From assembly GCF_016892765.1 (NCBI RefSeq), contig NZ_JAFEMD010000002.1:62001-126000 (forward strand): a DNA stretch of 64,000 bases. Direction: 5' to 3'. The notes beneath the pieces were generated by a model. That model saw nothing but the letters and a program-made list of their open reading frames with translations. It did not search any database and had not been told where the DNA came from. The stretch is from Microvirga arvi (GTDB lineage: Bacteria > Pseudomonadota > Alphaproteobacteria > Rhizobiales > Beijerinckiaceae). Below are positions 53,984 through 62,061 of the stretch, piece after piece. Numbering within the stretch: the first letter of the stretch is position 1; every line of letters starts with the position of its first letter. A program made the position numbers and the translations under genes.

Positions 53984-55362
53984 TGGACGCAAGTCCTTCG
54001 AAAGACGATTTAGGCAGAAGGGCCGACACGCCGCGTTTTGTCACCGGCTCCACCATGCGCCACGTTCTCGTGATGACGGGAACGGGAGCGGCCGGCCTCG
54101 TTGCGATCTTCATCGTCGATCTGGTGTCGCTTCTCTACATCTCCTGGCTCAACGACCCGAGCATGACGGCAGGCGTCGGCCTTGCTACCGTCGTGATGTT
54201 CTTCACGATCTCGATCAATGTGGGTCTGATGATCCCCGTCGGAGCGCTCGTCTCGCGGGCTCTGGGAGCGCGCCGGCCGGATGACGCGCGACGTCTGGCG
54301 ACCTCATGCAGCATTCTCATGACCGCAATCGCCGCGGCGATCAGCGCGGTCGTCCTGGTCATGCTGCCTGTGATCCTGAAGGCCTTGGGTGCGCATGACC
54401 GGACCTATGACGTCGCTCTCAGCTTTCTCTGGATCGCCCTGCCGACCAATGCGGTGATGGCGCTCGGCATGGGCCTTTCCACCGTCCTGCGGGCAGCGGG
54501 CGATGCCAAGCGAAGCATGTATGCCACGCTCTCCGTTGCCGTCGTCACCGTGTTTCTCGACCCGATCCTGATTTTCGGCCTCGATATGAGGTCCGATGGC
54601 GCGGCGATGACCATCAATATCGCGCGGCTCGTCACGGCCTATGTCAGCTTCCGCTATGTTACGCGCATCCACAATCTTCTGGCGGCACCCAGCTGGAGCG
54701 GTATGCTCCATGATGCGCGTCCCTTCCTCGCCATTGCGGTTCCGGCCATCCTGACCAACATCGCCGCTCCGGCTGCGAATGCCTTCTTCACAGGCGTCGT
54801 CGCGCGGTTCGGCGATCAGATCATCGCCGCCTCCGCCATCATCGACCGCGTCACGCCGGTTGCCTTTGCCGGTTTGTTCGCGCTCGCAGGCGCCATCGGT
54901 CCCGTGCTGGGACAGAACTGGGGTGCGCAGCGCTATGACCGCATGAAGCAGATCCTGAAGGACGCCCTCAGTGTCACGGTCGTCTATGTCGCCTGCGTGT
55001 GGCTGATCCTGTTCCTCGTGCGCGGGCTGCTGACCCAGGCCTTCAACGCTCCCGCGCAGACGGCCGAGCTCGTGCAGTTCTTCTGTCAGCTCAGCGGCCT
55101 GATCTGGCTCTTCATTGGCCTTGTTCTTGTGTCGAACGCCTCCTTCAACAACCTGGGCTATCCCCTGCTCTCGACCTTCTTCAACTGGGGCCGGGCCACG
55201 CTCGGTATGATCCCCTTCGCCTATTTCGGTGCCCAGATCGCAGGCCCCAAGGGCGCCCTCGTCGGGATCGGGCTCGGCTCGGTGGCGTTCGGCATCGCCG
55301 CCGTCATTACGGCGTTCTGGACAATCCGGCGTCTTGAGAGGCAAGCTGTTCCGGTCGCCTGA
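53983..55362 (+). CDS. MATE-family efflux transporter
   Basis: 459 residues, twelve membrane helices in two MatE halves: VGLMIPVGALVSRALGARRP and GMGLSTVLRAAGDAKRSMYA in the first, AGAIGPVLGQNWGAQRYDRM in the second. Exports drugs or organic cations using H+ or Na+. One-base overlap with the antiporter gene makes a two-gene transport operon. Confidence 0.92.
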   Translation: MDASPSKDDLGRRADTPRFVTGSTMRHVLVMTGTGAAGLVAIFIVDLVSLLYISWLNDPSMTAGVGLATVVMFFTISINVGLMIPVGALVSRALGARRPDDARRLATSCSILMTAIAAAISAVVLVMLPVILKALGAHDRTYDVALSFLWIALPTNAVMALGMGLSTVLRAAGDAKRSMYATLSVAVVTVFLDPILIFGLDMRSDGAAMTINIARLVTAYVSFRYVTRIHNLLAAPSWSGMLHDARPFLAIAVPAILTNIAAPAANAFFTGVVARFGDQIIAASAIIDRVTPVAFAGLFALAGAIGPVLGQNWGAQRYDRMKQILKDALSVTVVYVACVWLILFLVRGLLTQAFNAPAQTAELVQFFCQLSGLIWLFIGLVLVSNASFNNLGYPLLSTFFNWGRATLGMIPFAYFGAQIAGPKGALVGIGLGSVAFGIAAVITAFWTIRRLERQAVPVA

Positions 55363-55371
55363 CATCCAGGC

Positions 55372-55461
55372 GTGCGCATCGTCTCGTACGATGCGTTAGA
55401 GAAAGGAACGAGCATCGGATTGCTCCCGGAAGTGCATTCCGCTTTTGAGTCCGATGCTCTG
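55372..55461. repeat. MITE-like repeat, divergent copy R6
   Basis: Weaker copy: TGCGCATCGTCTCGTACGAT, GAGCATCGGATTGCTCC, CGCTTTTGAGTCCGATGCTC. It is between MATE and DUF937 genes. The internal inverted repeat is degenerate. Confidence 0.65.
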
Positions 55462-55486
55462 ACATTTCGTTAGTGAGGAGGCTGCC

Positions 55487-56230
55487 ATGTTCAACTGGTT
55501 CGATCTGATGCGGCAGGCCCAGACCAGTGCAGCGCTGGACGCACTCGCACGGCAGTTCCACCTCTCCGGCGACCAGCCCCAGAGAACCATGGCCGCCTTC
55601 ATGCCGGCCTTTGCCATGGGGCTCCAGCACGCCATGGCATCGAGCGATCCGACCCGCGTGCTTCAATCCATGATGGGAGGGGCCTATCAGAATTTCTGGC
55701 AGGCTGCCGGAAACCCCTTCACGCCCCAGGCGCAACAGGAAGGCCGCCAGCTGCTCGACCAGCTCTTTGGCTCCGACGAGGTCAGCCGACGCGTGGCGCA
55801 CCAGGCGGCGAGCTACGCAGGCATCAACGCCGATACCATGCAGCAATTGCTGCCGGTGCTCGCCGGGATCCTGGCAGGCGGCACATCCCAGTGGATGATG
55901 GCTCACACGCAGGTATTTCAGAATTTGGCGAATTCGAAGGATAGCCAGCAGGCTACGCCAGCAGCCAATCCCTGGGCCGATCTGTGGACAAACTGGATGA
56001 AGGCCGCCTCGCCCGAGAAGAAGCCTGCAAATCCGTTCGAGGAAATGTTCGCCGGCTTCTTCCAGATGCCTCCGCCGGCAGAGCCGCCGACGCCGGAACC
56101 GCAGATCCAGGCGCCGATGTCCTCGCTTGATGAGATGATGGAAAAGGGACGCGAGATGCAGATGCAGTATCTCACGTCCCTCCAATCGATCTTCACCGAT
56201 GCCGGCAAGACCGACAGCGACAAGGCTTAG
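55487..56230 (+). CDS. DUF937 protein
   Basis: 247 residues. The N-terminal 130 residues match DUF937 (LDALARQFHLSGDQPQRTMA, AAFMPAFAMGLQHAMASSD, VAHQAASYAGINADTMQQLL, PVLAGILAGG); a proline-rich linker and helical tail (PPPAEPPTPEPQIQAP) follow. Family members are of unknown function, seen often beside regulators. GAGGAGG precedes the ATG. Convergent with the DUF1127 gene, overlapping by four bases. Confidence 0.8.
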   Translation: MFNWFDLMRQAQTSAALDALARQFHLSGDQPQRTMAAFMPAFAMGLQHAMASSDPTRVLQSMMGGAYQNFWQAAGNPFTPQAQQEGRQLLDQLFGSDEVSRRVAHQAASYAGINADTMQQLLPVLAGILAGGTSQWMMAHTQVFQNLANSKDSQQATPAANPWADLWTNWMKAASPEKKPANPFEEMFAGFFQMPPPAEPPTPEPQIQAPMSSLDEMMEKGREMQMQYLTSLQSIFTDAGKTDSDKA

Positions 56231-56553
56231 GCGCAGCGCTTTACCGGCGTCACGAATGGAACGACTGGTCGGGCCGGCTTAGCCGAGTGATCGACCATCT
56301 CACTCCGAGAATGTCGCTCCGCACTTCGAACCAACACCCAGGATGGGTTGTGGGTGAGCGGCTCGGACAAGGCGCTCGACACATCATTCCGGGTGAGTCC
56401 GATGTCCTTCAGCATGCGGTCGTCGAACTCGGCAAGATGCTTGATCTCGCGGCGATGCCTGAGAGCTTTGACAAGATTCGTGAGCGAGCGGACGAACTGC
56501 TGCAGAGCGGCCGCGCCAGAGAAGCTCACTGCGGATAGTATCGACCGGTTCAT
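56227..56553 (-). CDS. DUF1127 protein with long C-terminal extension
   Basis: 108 residues. The 40-residue DUF1127 core is RRREIKHLAEFDDRMLKDIG followed by LTRNDVSSALSEP; an N-terminal helix precedes it and a roughly 40-residue tail (VRSAERHSRSEMVDHSAKPA) follows. Most family members end near 50-70 residues; small-RNA and phosphate-metabolism roles are known for a few. Divergent from a LysR gene across the TGGAAC-rich region. Confidence 0.75.
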   Translation of the reverse strand: MNRSILSAVSFSGAAALQQFVRSLTNLVKALRHRREIKHLAEFDDRMLKDIGLTRNDVSSALSEPLTHNPSWVLVRSAERHSRSEMVDHSAKPARPVVPFVTPVKRCA

Positions 56554-56593
56554 GATTAGATCTCCTTAATCTCACTCTCAAGCCGTCGGCTCC

Positions 56594-56720
56594 TGGAACG
56601 CCGTTCCAAGGCGTTCCAGGAACGTTTCACAGGAAGAAAACCATATAAATCATTGATTTTAATGAATTATTTTCATGTTTTCTTGGAACACTATACTTGG
56701 AACGTTTCATCACTTGAAAC
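56594..56720. repeat. TGGAAC/GTTCCA motif cluster 1
   Basis: Sites: TGGAAC 56594, GTTCCA 56603 and 56613, GGAACGTTTCA 56619 and again 56699, TTGGAAC 56683, TTGAAACG 56714. Two exact 11-base copies of GGAACGTTTCA lie 80 bases apart in the DUF1127-LysR divergent region (56554-56769). Likely operator array; see findings. Confidence 0.65.
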
Positions 56721-56769
56721 GATTGTTTGAGATATGTATCATCAACGGGATTGATGATGGGGTTTGCGC

Positions 56770-57660
56770 ATGCACCTGCTCGACATTGACCAGCTGAGGA
56801 CGTTCGTCGCCATTGCCGATACCGGGTCGTTCACCCGCGCGGCGGAGATCGTGCACAAGACGCAGAGCGCCGTCTCCATGCAGATGAAGCGGCTGGAGGA
56901 CCGGGTCGGCAAGGCGATCTTCGAGCGCGACGGGCGCCTGTCGAAGCTCACCGACGAGGGCGAGCGCCTGCTCGACTATGCCCGCCGGATCGTGCGCCTG
57001 AACACGGAATGCATGGCCTCCTTCAACGACAACGAGCTCACCGGCCGCGTGCGCCTCGGCCTGCCCGACGATTACGCCGACCGCTACCTGCCGGAGATCC
57101 TGGCCCGTTTCTCGCGCTCCAACCCGAAGGCCGAGGTGACGGTGATGTGCGAGCCGACGCACAACCTGATCGAGCGGGTGCAGCACGGCGACCTCGATCT
57201 TGCGATCATCACCCATGTGGACCGGCGCGGCCCGTCCGAGATCGTGCGCATCGAGCAGTTGCTGTGGGTGACCTCCGCCCGCCACGGGGTGCACGAGGAG
57301 ACGCCGGTTCCCCTGGCGCTGGGACGCCCCAATTGCGGCTGGCGCCACTCCGCCACGGAGGCGCTGGAGAGCGCCGACCGGCCCTTCCGCATCGCCTATG
57401 TGAGCTGGCACTCCACCGCCGTGGGCGCCGCGGTGCTGGCGGGGCTCGCGGTCTCCGTGCTGCCGGAAAGCGCCGTACGCCCCGGCATGCGCATCCTGGG
57501 GCCGTCCGACGGCTTCCCGGCCCTGCCCTCGTGCAAGATCGGCCTGATCCGCGCCCGCGGCGAGGAGAACCCGCTCGCGGACGCGCTCGGCTTCCACATC
57601 AAGCAGTCCCTCGACAACCTGGGTTCGACCCGCAATGTGCAGCCGATCGCGGCCGAATAA
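56770..57660 (+). CDS. LysR-family transcriptional regulator
   Basis: 296 residues. DNA-binding domain about 1-60 (LDIDQLRTFVAIADTGSFTR, AAEIVHKTQSAVSMQMKRLE), effector domain with DLDLAIITHVDRRGPSEIV and GLAVSVLPESAVRPGMRILG. LrhA-like by overall style; effector unknown. It starts at ATG 56770, beside motif cluster 1, and its stop is four bases from the convergent DMT transporter gene. Confidence 0.9.
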   Translation: MHLLDIDQLRTFVAIADTGSFTRAAEIVHKTQSAVSMQMKRLEDRVGKAIFERDGRLSKLTDEGERLLDYARRIVRLNTECMASFNDNELTGRVRLGLPDDYADRYLPEILARFSRSNPKAEVTVMCEPTHNLIERVQHGDLDLAIITHVDRRGPSEIVRIEQLLWVTSARHGVHEETPVPLALGRPNCGWRHSATEALESADRPFRIAYVSWHSTAVGAAVLAGLAVSVLPESAVRPGMRILGPSDGFPALPSCKIGLIRARGEENPLADALGFHIKQSLDNLGSTRNVQPIAAE

Positions 57661-57663
57661 CCC

Positions 57664-58593
57664 TTATTTGGCAGTGGGCCTGCGCAGAACCAGCACGTTG
57701 CCGACGAGCGCCAGCACGACGCCGATGACGGCGAGCCACGTCCACGCATAGCCCTCAATCAAGGTCGAGACGGTGAGCGCCACGATGGGAAACAGCACCG
57801 TGGCGTAGCCCGCCCGCGCGGCTCCGAGACGCCGCAGCAGGGTGAGATACGACATGAAGGCCAGCACCGACGCGCCGATGGACAGATACAGCAGCGACCC
57901 GACATATTTGACCGTCGGCTCGATGATGAATTCGTTGCCGCGCAACAGGTTCAGCGCCAGCAGCACCGCGCAGCCATAGGTCATGCCCCAGGCGGTGGCC
58001 GAGAGCAGCGGCACGCCGCGGCGCTGCACCATGGTCGAGATCATGTTGCCCGAGCAGAAGAACAGGGTGCCCATCACACAGAGCCCCAAACCTTTCAGCG
58101 CCGCCGCGTTGAAGCCAGCACCTGTGATTTCCGGCCAGAACAGGAACACGATTCCCGCAGCCCCGATCACGCCGCCCGCCGCCACCCGCGCCTCCGGCCT
58201 CTGCCGGAAGATCGCGAACCCGAGCACGAGGTTGAAAACGGAGGCCAGCGAGAACACCACCGAGAGCAGGCCCGACGGGATGCTCAGGCCGCCGTAATAG
58301 AACGACACGAAATTGCACGAGAACAGGCAGGCCCCCACCGCCGCAAAGCGCAGATGGTCGGACGCCGCGAAGCGCACCCTGTGGCCCGTGGCGAGCACCC
58401 AGCCCCACATGAGCAATGCCGCGAGCAGGAAGCGCCACAGCACCGACATCTCCGGCGCCACGACGCCCAGCTGCGCCCGGATCCCGATCCAGCTCACGCC
58501 CCAGAGAAAGACCGTGGCGGCGTAGAGGCCGAGGCTCGACCCGTCGATCCGGTTCAGGCTCTGCGCGGGCATGGCGGCGGTGGCGTGGCTCAT
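57664..58593 (-). CDS. DMT-superfamily (EamA) transporter
   Basis: 309 residues, ten membrane helices in two EamA repeats: LYAATVFLWGVSWIGIRAQL begins repeat 1 and CVMGTLFFCSGNMISTMVQR begins repeat 2; a conserved GYATVLFPIVALTVSTLIEG is in the last part. Exports metabolites or amino acids. Start 58593 has GAGGA upstream; longer frames run into the repeat array. Convergent with LysR; divergent from the HTH gene. Confidence 0.9.
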   Translation of the reverse strand: MSHATAAMPAQSLNRIDGSSLGLYAATVFLWGVSWIGIRAQLGVVAPEMSVLWRFLLAALLMWGWVLATGHRVRFAASDHLRFAAVGACLFSCNFVSFYYGGLSIPSGLLSVVFSLASVFNLVLGFAIFRQRPEARVAAGGVIGAAGIVFLFWPEITGAGFNAAALKGLGLCVMGTLFFCSGNMISTMVQRRGVPLLSATAWGMTYGCAVLLALNLLRGNEFIIEPTVKYVGSLLYLSIGASVLAFMSYLTLLRRLGAARAGYATVLFPIVALTVSTLIEGYAWTWLAVIGVVLALVGNVLVLRRPTAK

Positions 58594-58673
58594 GGCGTCT
58601 TCGTCCTCTTGGGACCACCCGAATACGCCCGCCAAACTATGAGGACAAATGATGATATCTGATCGTTTTCCCT

Positions 58674-58761
58674 TGGAACGGTGATGGAACACGCCGATTC
58701 CGGGCTCCCGCCCTGGAACGCCCTTGGAACAAACCCTGGAACAGCCTGGAACAGCGTTCCA
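58674..58761. repeat. TGGAAC motif cluster 2 (seven sites)
   Basis: TGGAAC starts at 58674, 58685, 58714, 58725, 58737 and 58747, with GTTCCA at 58756. Intervals are about 9-12 bases (one gap of 29), close to the helical repeat, in the divergent region between the DMT and HTH genes (58594-58860). Probably a protein-binding array. Confidence 0.7.
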
Positions 58762-58860
58762 AGCTGTTACATCCCCTAAGGGCACCACCATCAACCTTGA
58801 CAATTATCCCATGAACGGCATAATGTTCTTCTTTTGTTCTAATTTGAAGAAACCATTGCG

Positions 58861-59451
58861 ATGCCGTCTTTGCCCCCTCTCCCGGCCCTGCCCTCCGGCC
58901 AGAACCCCGCCTCCACCGCGCCGGATCCTGCCGCCAGGGAGCCGGTGCGGCTGCGCGACAAGCTGAGCCCCGATGAGGTGGCCCGGATGCGGGAGCTGGT
59001 GGAGGGCACCGACTGGCCCTACCGGCGCATTGCCGGAGAGCTCGGCCTGTCCATCGCCACTGTGTCCCGCTATGTGGCGGAGGGCGGCTGGCAGCGGCCG
59101 CCTGCCCCGGCATTCTCCCCGGCCTCGACGGCCCGGTCCCGGCAGCGGCTCACCCAGAGCCTCTGGCGCCTCGCCGAGCGCCACGCGGAGGAGCTGGAGC
59201 ACCAGCCCATCGCACAGGCCCAGCGCGCCCTCCAGCCGCTCGCCCGCCTCACCCGGACGCTGGGCGAGATGGACAAGCACGCCCGCCCGCCTCAAGCCCC
59301 GCACGAATACGAGATCGACGCGCCCAAACCCCGCCGCAGCCTCAGCGAGCTACGCGACGAACTCGTGGCTCATCTGGAGCGCATCGAGCGCGAGGAGGGC
59401 CGGCACTGGGACATCCGGGAATGGTGGTTCAGCCATGGCGAAGGGATCTGA
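58861..59451 (+). CDS. Small helix-turn-helix protein, paralogue 1
   Basis: 196 residues. After a proline-rich start there is an HTH segment (DKLSPDEVARMRELVEGTDW, PYRRIAGELGLSIATVSRYV), then a helical region LWRLAERHAEELEHQPIAQA continuing RALQPLARLTRTLGEMDKHA, and a charged C-terminus. The helical region is nearly identical to the product of 60764-61087. Style resembles small terminase or packaging-like proteins in gene-transfer-agent loci, but no terminase is nearby; treat as unknown DNA-binding protein. Confidence 0.6.
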   Translation: MPSLPPLPALPSGQNPASTAPDPAAREPVRLRDKLSPDEVARMRELVEGTDWPYRRIAGELGLSIATVSRYVAEGGWQRPPAPAFSPASTARSRQRLTQSLWRLAERHAEELEHQPIAQAQRALQPLARLTRTLGEMDKHARPPQAPHEYEIDAPKPRRSLSELRDELVAHLERIEREEGRHWDIREWWFSHGEGI

Positions 59452-59482
59452 GGGGAAGGGATCTGAGGCGAAGGGATCAGAG
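59438..59482 (+). repeat. Three tandem 15-base repeats over the HTH gene's stop codon
   Basis: Units GCGAAGGGATCTGAG (59438-59452), GGGAAGGGATCTGAG (59453-59467), GCGAAGGGATCAGAG (59468-59482). The stop codon lies in the first unit. Confidence 0.9.
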
Positions 59483-59594
59483 GAACGACGAAGGTCGCCG
59501 TCGATGCCACCGGCCAGGGTCGAGGCGCCCTCGTGAGAAGCCGCCTTGGCCCGGCGAGGGTCTCCACCCTCGCCCCATCGACGGACGCTCGGCT

Positions 59595-60590
59595 CTACCG
59601 CACCGGGACCGGGATGATGTCGGGGGCGATGACCCGGATGCGCCGGCCCTCTCCAGGGGATGGCGGCGTGTTGCCTCCGATGCTCCCGGTGGTCTCCGGA
59701 TCCGCCGGGATGGACGCCTGGAGGCTCGAGGCTGCCGTCACGATCGCGCCGTCGGCCTTGTCCCGTCTGGTTCTGGGCCGCTTCAGGGCGGCGTTCGTCA
59801 TCTGCTGGGAGATGGCCGCCGTCACCAGGATGTCGCCCTTCTTGCGGTCGATCAGGCTTTCGGCCTTGCGCAGGGCCTGCGCCCAGCTCTCATCCGGCTT
59901 CTTGCACGAGCAGCTCGGATCATAAGCCTTCCGGTAGCGCAGCGCATTGGGCAGCTTCATGTACGGCTCGCCCGTCTGCGACACGGCCTCCTCGATGCCG
60001 CCTTCGCGGGGCGCAAGGAAGACCCTCACCTCCGTGTTCGGGCACAGGGCGCTGCACAGGGCCGCCTCGCCCCCATTCCGCTTCGGCTCGCCGTCCAGCG
60101 GGAAGTAGCTGCCGTCGCAGGAGCGTACGCACACGAGGCGAGAGTTGCCGTCCAGCTTGGCGGCTGGAAGGGATTCGGGCTCGGCGCCGTCGCAGGCGCG
60201 GCTGATGGCGGCCCTGAGCTGTCGCCGCCGCTCGGCGGCTGCCGACGGGTCCACGGCCTGGCCGACGAGGGATTGGTAGCTCGCCTGAAGGGCGCGGATC
60301 TGCCCGGCGATGGGGCCGCATTCCGCCGGCGCGCTGAAGAAGAAGCCGCTGCGGTCGCAGCCGATGGAACGATAGTAGCCCGCCAGGCGCTCGATCTCGC
60401 GCGCATGCCGCTGGGCATTGGCTTCGGCCTGACGGGACGAGGCGCCGCTGCGGTTCAGGGAGGCCAGTTCGGCCTTGTACCGCTCGCAGGCCTGGGCCTG
60501 GGCGAAAGCCGCCGATGGCCTGATGAACAGCAGCGGCAGGATCGCCATGCCGAGGATCAGAACGGATGCCTTGCGGCGGGTGATACGCAT
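59595..60590 (-). CDS. DUF2865 secreted protein
   Basis: 331 residues. Signal peptide (KASVLILGMAILPLLFIRPS, cleavage near AFAQAQ), helical region with a C-rich segment, and the DUF2865 core CVRSCDGSYFPLDGEPKRNG, CSALCPNTEVRVFLAPREGG, YDPSCSCKKPDESWAQALRK. Family is periplasmic, of unknown function, common in rhizobia. Good SD (AAGGA). Lies between the two paralogous small genes on the opposite strand. Confidence 0.85.
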   Translation of the reverse strand: MRITRRKASVLILGMAILPLLFIRPSAAFAQAQACERYKAELASLNRSGASSRQAEANAQRHAREIERLAGYYRSIGCDRSGFFFSAPAECGPIAGQIRALQASYQSLVGQAVDPSAAAERRRQLRAAISRACDGAEPESLPAAKLDGNSRLVCVRSCDGSYFPLDGEPKRNGGEAALCSALCPNTEVRVFLAPREGGIEEAVSQTGEPYMKLPNALRYRKAYDPSCSCKKPDESWAQALRKAESLIDRKKGDILVTAAISQQMTNAALKRPRTRRDKADGAIVTAASSLQASIPADPETTGSIGGNTPPSPGEGRRIRVIAPDIIPVPVR

Positions 60591-60763
60591 CGACGTCCTT
60601 CTCCTCCGGTGCTGAAGCATCGCATGGACGGAGCCCTGACCCTGCCCGGCGGCAGCCTATTGCGACGCTTGGTCGATCATCAAGCGGGCAACCGCTGCTC
60701 CGGTTCCAAACCTAATGCTTTTGCGTTCCCGGAAACGGGAGCGCCGGCGCAACCCCGCGCCCC

Positions 60764-61087
60764 GTGACGGGCGAGCGGCGCGAGGAGATCACAGAGAAGC
60801 TCTGGCGCCTCGCCGAGCGCCATGCGGAGGAGTTGGAGCACCAGCCCATCGCACAGGCCCAGCGCGCCCTCCAGCCCCTGGCCCGCCTCACCCGGACCCT
60901 CGGCGAGATGGACAAGCACGCTCACCCGCCCCTGCCCCCGGGAGAATACGAGATCGACAACCAGCCCCGCCGCAGCCTGCATGAGCTGCGCGACGAACTC
61001 GTAGCCCATCTGGAACGCATCGAGCGCGAGGAGAAGGAATACGACGAGCGCTATCGATGGACGTTCGAGAATGGGGCGGGGATTTGA
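60764..61087 (+). CDS. Small paralogue 2 (lacks the HTH)
   Basis: 107 residues from a GTG. Its central 40 residues (LWRLAERHAEELEHQPIAQA then RALQPLARLTRTLGEMDKHA) are identical to paralogue 1, and the tail RRSLHELRDELVAHLERIER matches with few changes, but there is no HTH segment. DNA over this stretch differs by only a few percent, so the duplication is recent or the sequence is under gene conversion. Function unknown. Confidence 0.6.
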   Translation: MTGERREEITEKLWRLAERHAEELEHQPIAQAQRALQPLARLTRTLGEMDKHAHPPLPPGEYEIDNQPRRSLHELRDELVAHLERIEREEKEYDERYRWTFENGAGI

Positions 61088-61407
61088 GGAAGATCAAACG
61101 AAGGTTTGGAACAAGAACATCAGCGAACCTTAAACACTTATCGCGTTCCCGGGAGCAGTTGAGTTCGACATTGCGTTTGCTCTGCTGCGCCACTCCTGCC
61201 GTACATTGTGCTGCTGCATTGGCGCTGGCGCTGCTGACGGGTGCGGCGATCTACGAGTTCGGCAGCATTGATGTCTTGGGCATTGGCCAATCATCGTCAT
61301 CCTCATAGCGATAAGGGCTGACGGAGCCATGAATCTGCAATCAAGCAGGGCCGGCCGATGCGGCCGGCCCCGTCAGGGAGCAATGCCCTGTCACAATCCG
61401 GCGACGC
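61088..61407. other. Gap with a strong GC hairpin
   Basis: No convincing gene. A TGGAAC site is at 61107. GGGCCGGCC (61348-61356) pairs with GGCCGGCCC (61362-61370) around GATGC, probably a terminator-like structure between convergent genes. Confidence 0.5.
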
Positions 61408-62061
61408 TCAATGGGCTGAACGGCTGTGCAGCGATCGAACCTTCACACCAGAAGGCGAGGCTTCACTGAAGAGAACATGCGCCATGATCTGAGTGAGGGC
61501 GATCGCGACGCCGAGCACCACGGCGTAGGCCAGCAGGATTGTGGTTGCCGGCACGACGAAGTTGAGCTGCGGCATAGCACCGAGAAGAAGCGGCACATAC
61601 CACGAGGTGGCCGACACGACGCCGAACGTGATCAGCAATGAGCGCTGCAGGACGGTCATTCCCTCAAACAGGCTTTGGCCGACGCGCGCCCTGACGAGCG
61701 GCAGCACGGTCCTATGAATGAAGACCCCGTTGAGGGTGAGAACCCCGACGATCGCGATCTTCGCCCATACCTTCTCATTGCCAAGTTTGGCGGGATCGAA
61801 GGCATAGTAGTGGAGCAGGAAGGCTGCGCCCGATACCCAAAGCACGAGCAGTCCAGCGGTCACGACCTTCGAGCAGAACTCGATGATCGACGCATGCTCA
61901 GGGGCGATCTTGCCCGCCGCGACAAAGCGTAAAATCACCAGATCAAGGACCGTTGCAGCGCCAAGGCCGACGACAATGCCAATCAAATGAGAAAATTTGA
62001 TCCCTGTCTTCAACAACGATGCTTGATCTGATGATAATAACACAAGGTAAAGTTGTTCCAT
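61408..62061 (-). CDS. Hypothetical membrane protein
   Basis: 217 residues, about five to six membrane helices (FSHLIGIVVGLGAATVLDLV, WVSGAAFLLHYYAF, IAIVGVLTLNGVFIHRTVLP, LLITFGVVSATSWYVPLLLG, ILLAYAVVLGVAIALTQIMA). No motif recognised; a transporter or regulator of envelope function is possible. The gene is convergent with paralogue 2. Its composition is slightly less GC-rich than neighbours. Confidence 0.7.
   Translation of the reverse strand: MEQLYLVLLSSDQASLLKTGIKFSHLIGIVVGLGAATVLDLVILRFVAAGKIAPEHASIIEFCSKVVTAGLLVLWVSGAAFLLHYYAFDPAKLGNEKVWAKIAIVGVLTLNGVFIHRTVLPLVRARVGQSLFEGMTVLQRSLLITFGVVSATSWYVPLLLGAMPQLNFVVPATTILLAYAVVLGVAIALTQIMAHVLFSEASPSGVKVRSLHSRSAH

Noticed and set aside
56594-58761. 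GGAAC motifs as EcfG (general stress sigma) -35 elements
   Set aside because: EcfG promoters need GGAAC with CGTT 16-17 bases later. I checked the sites in both clusters and on both strands where relevant and none has that spacing.
58861-59451. Small terminase subunit of a prophage or gene transfer agent
   Set aside because: The style is suggestive but no terminase large subunit, portal or capsid gene is anywhere in the window.
59438-59482. Short CRISPR array
   Set aside because: The units are 15 bases and directly adjacent with no spacers, and there are no cas genes. It is a plain tandem repeat.
61057-61308. Open frame of 83 residues
   Set aside because: Overlaps the end of paralogue 2, has no plausible ribosome-binding site and no family pattern apart from one hydrophobic stretch.
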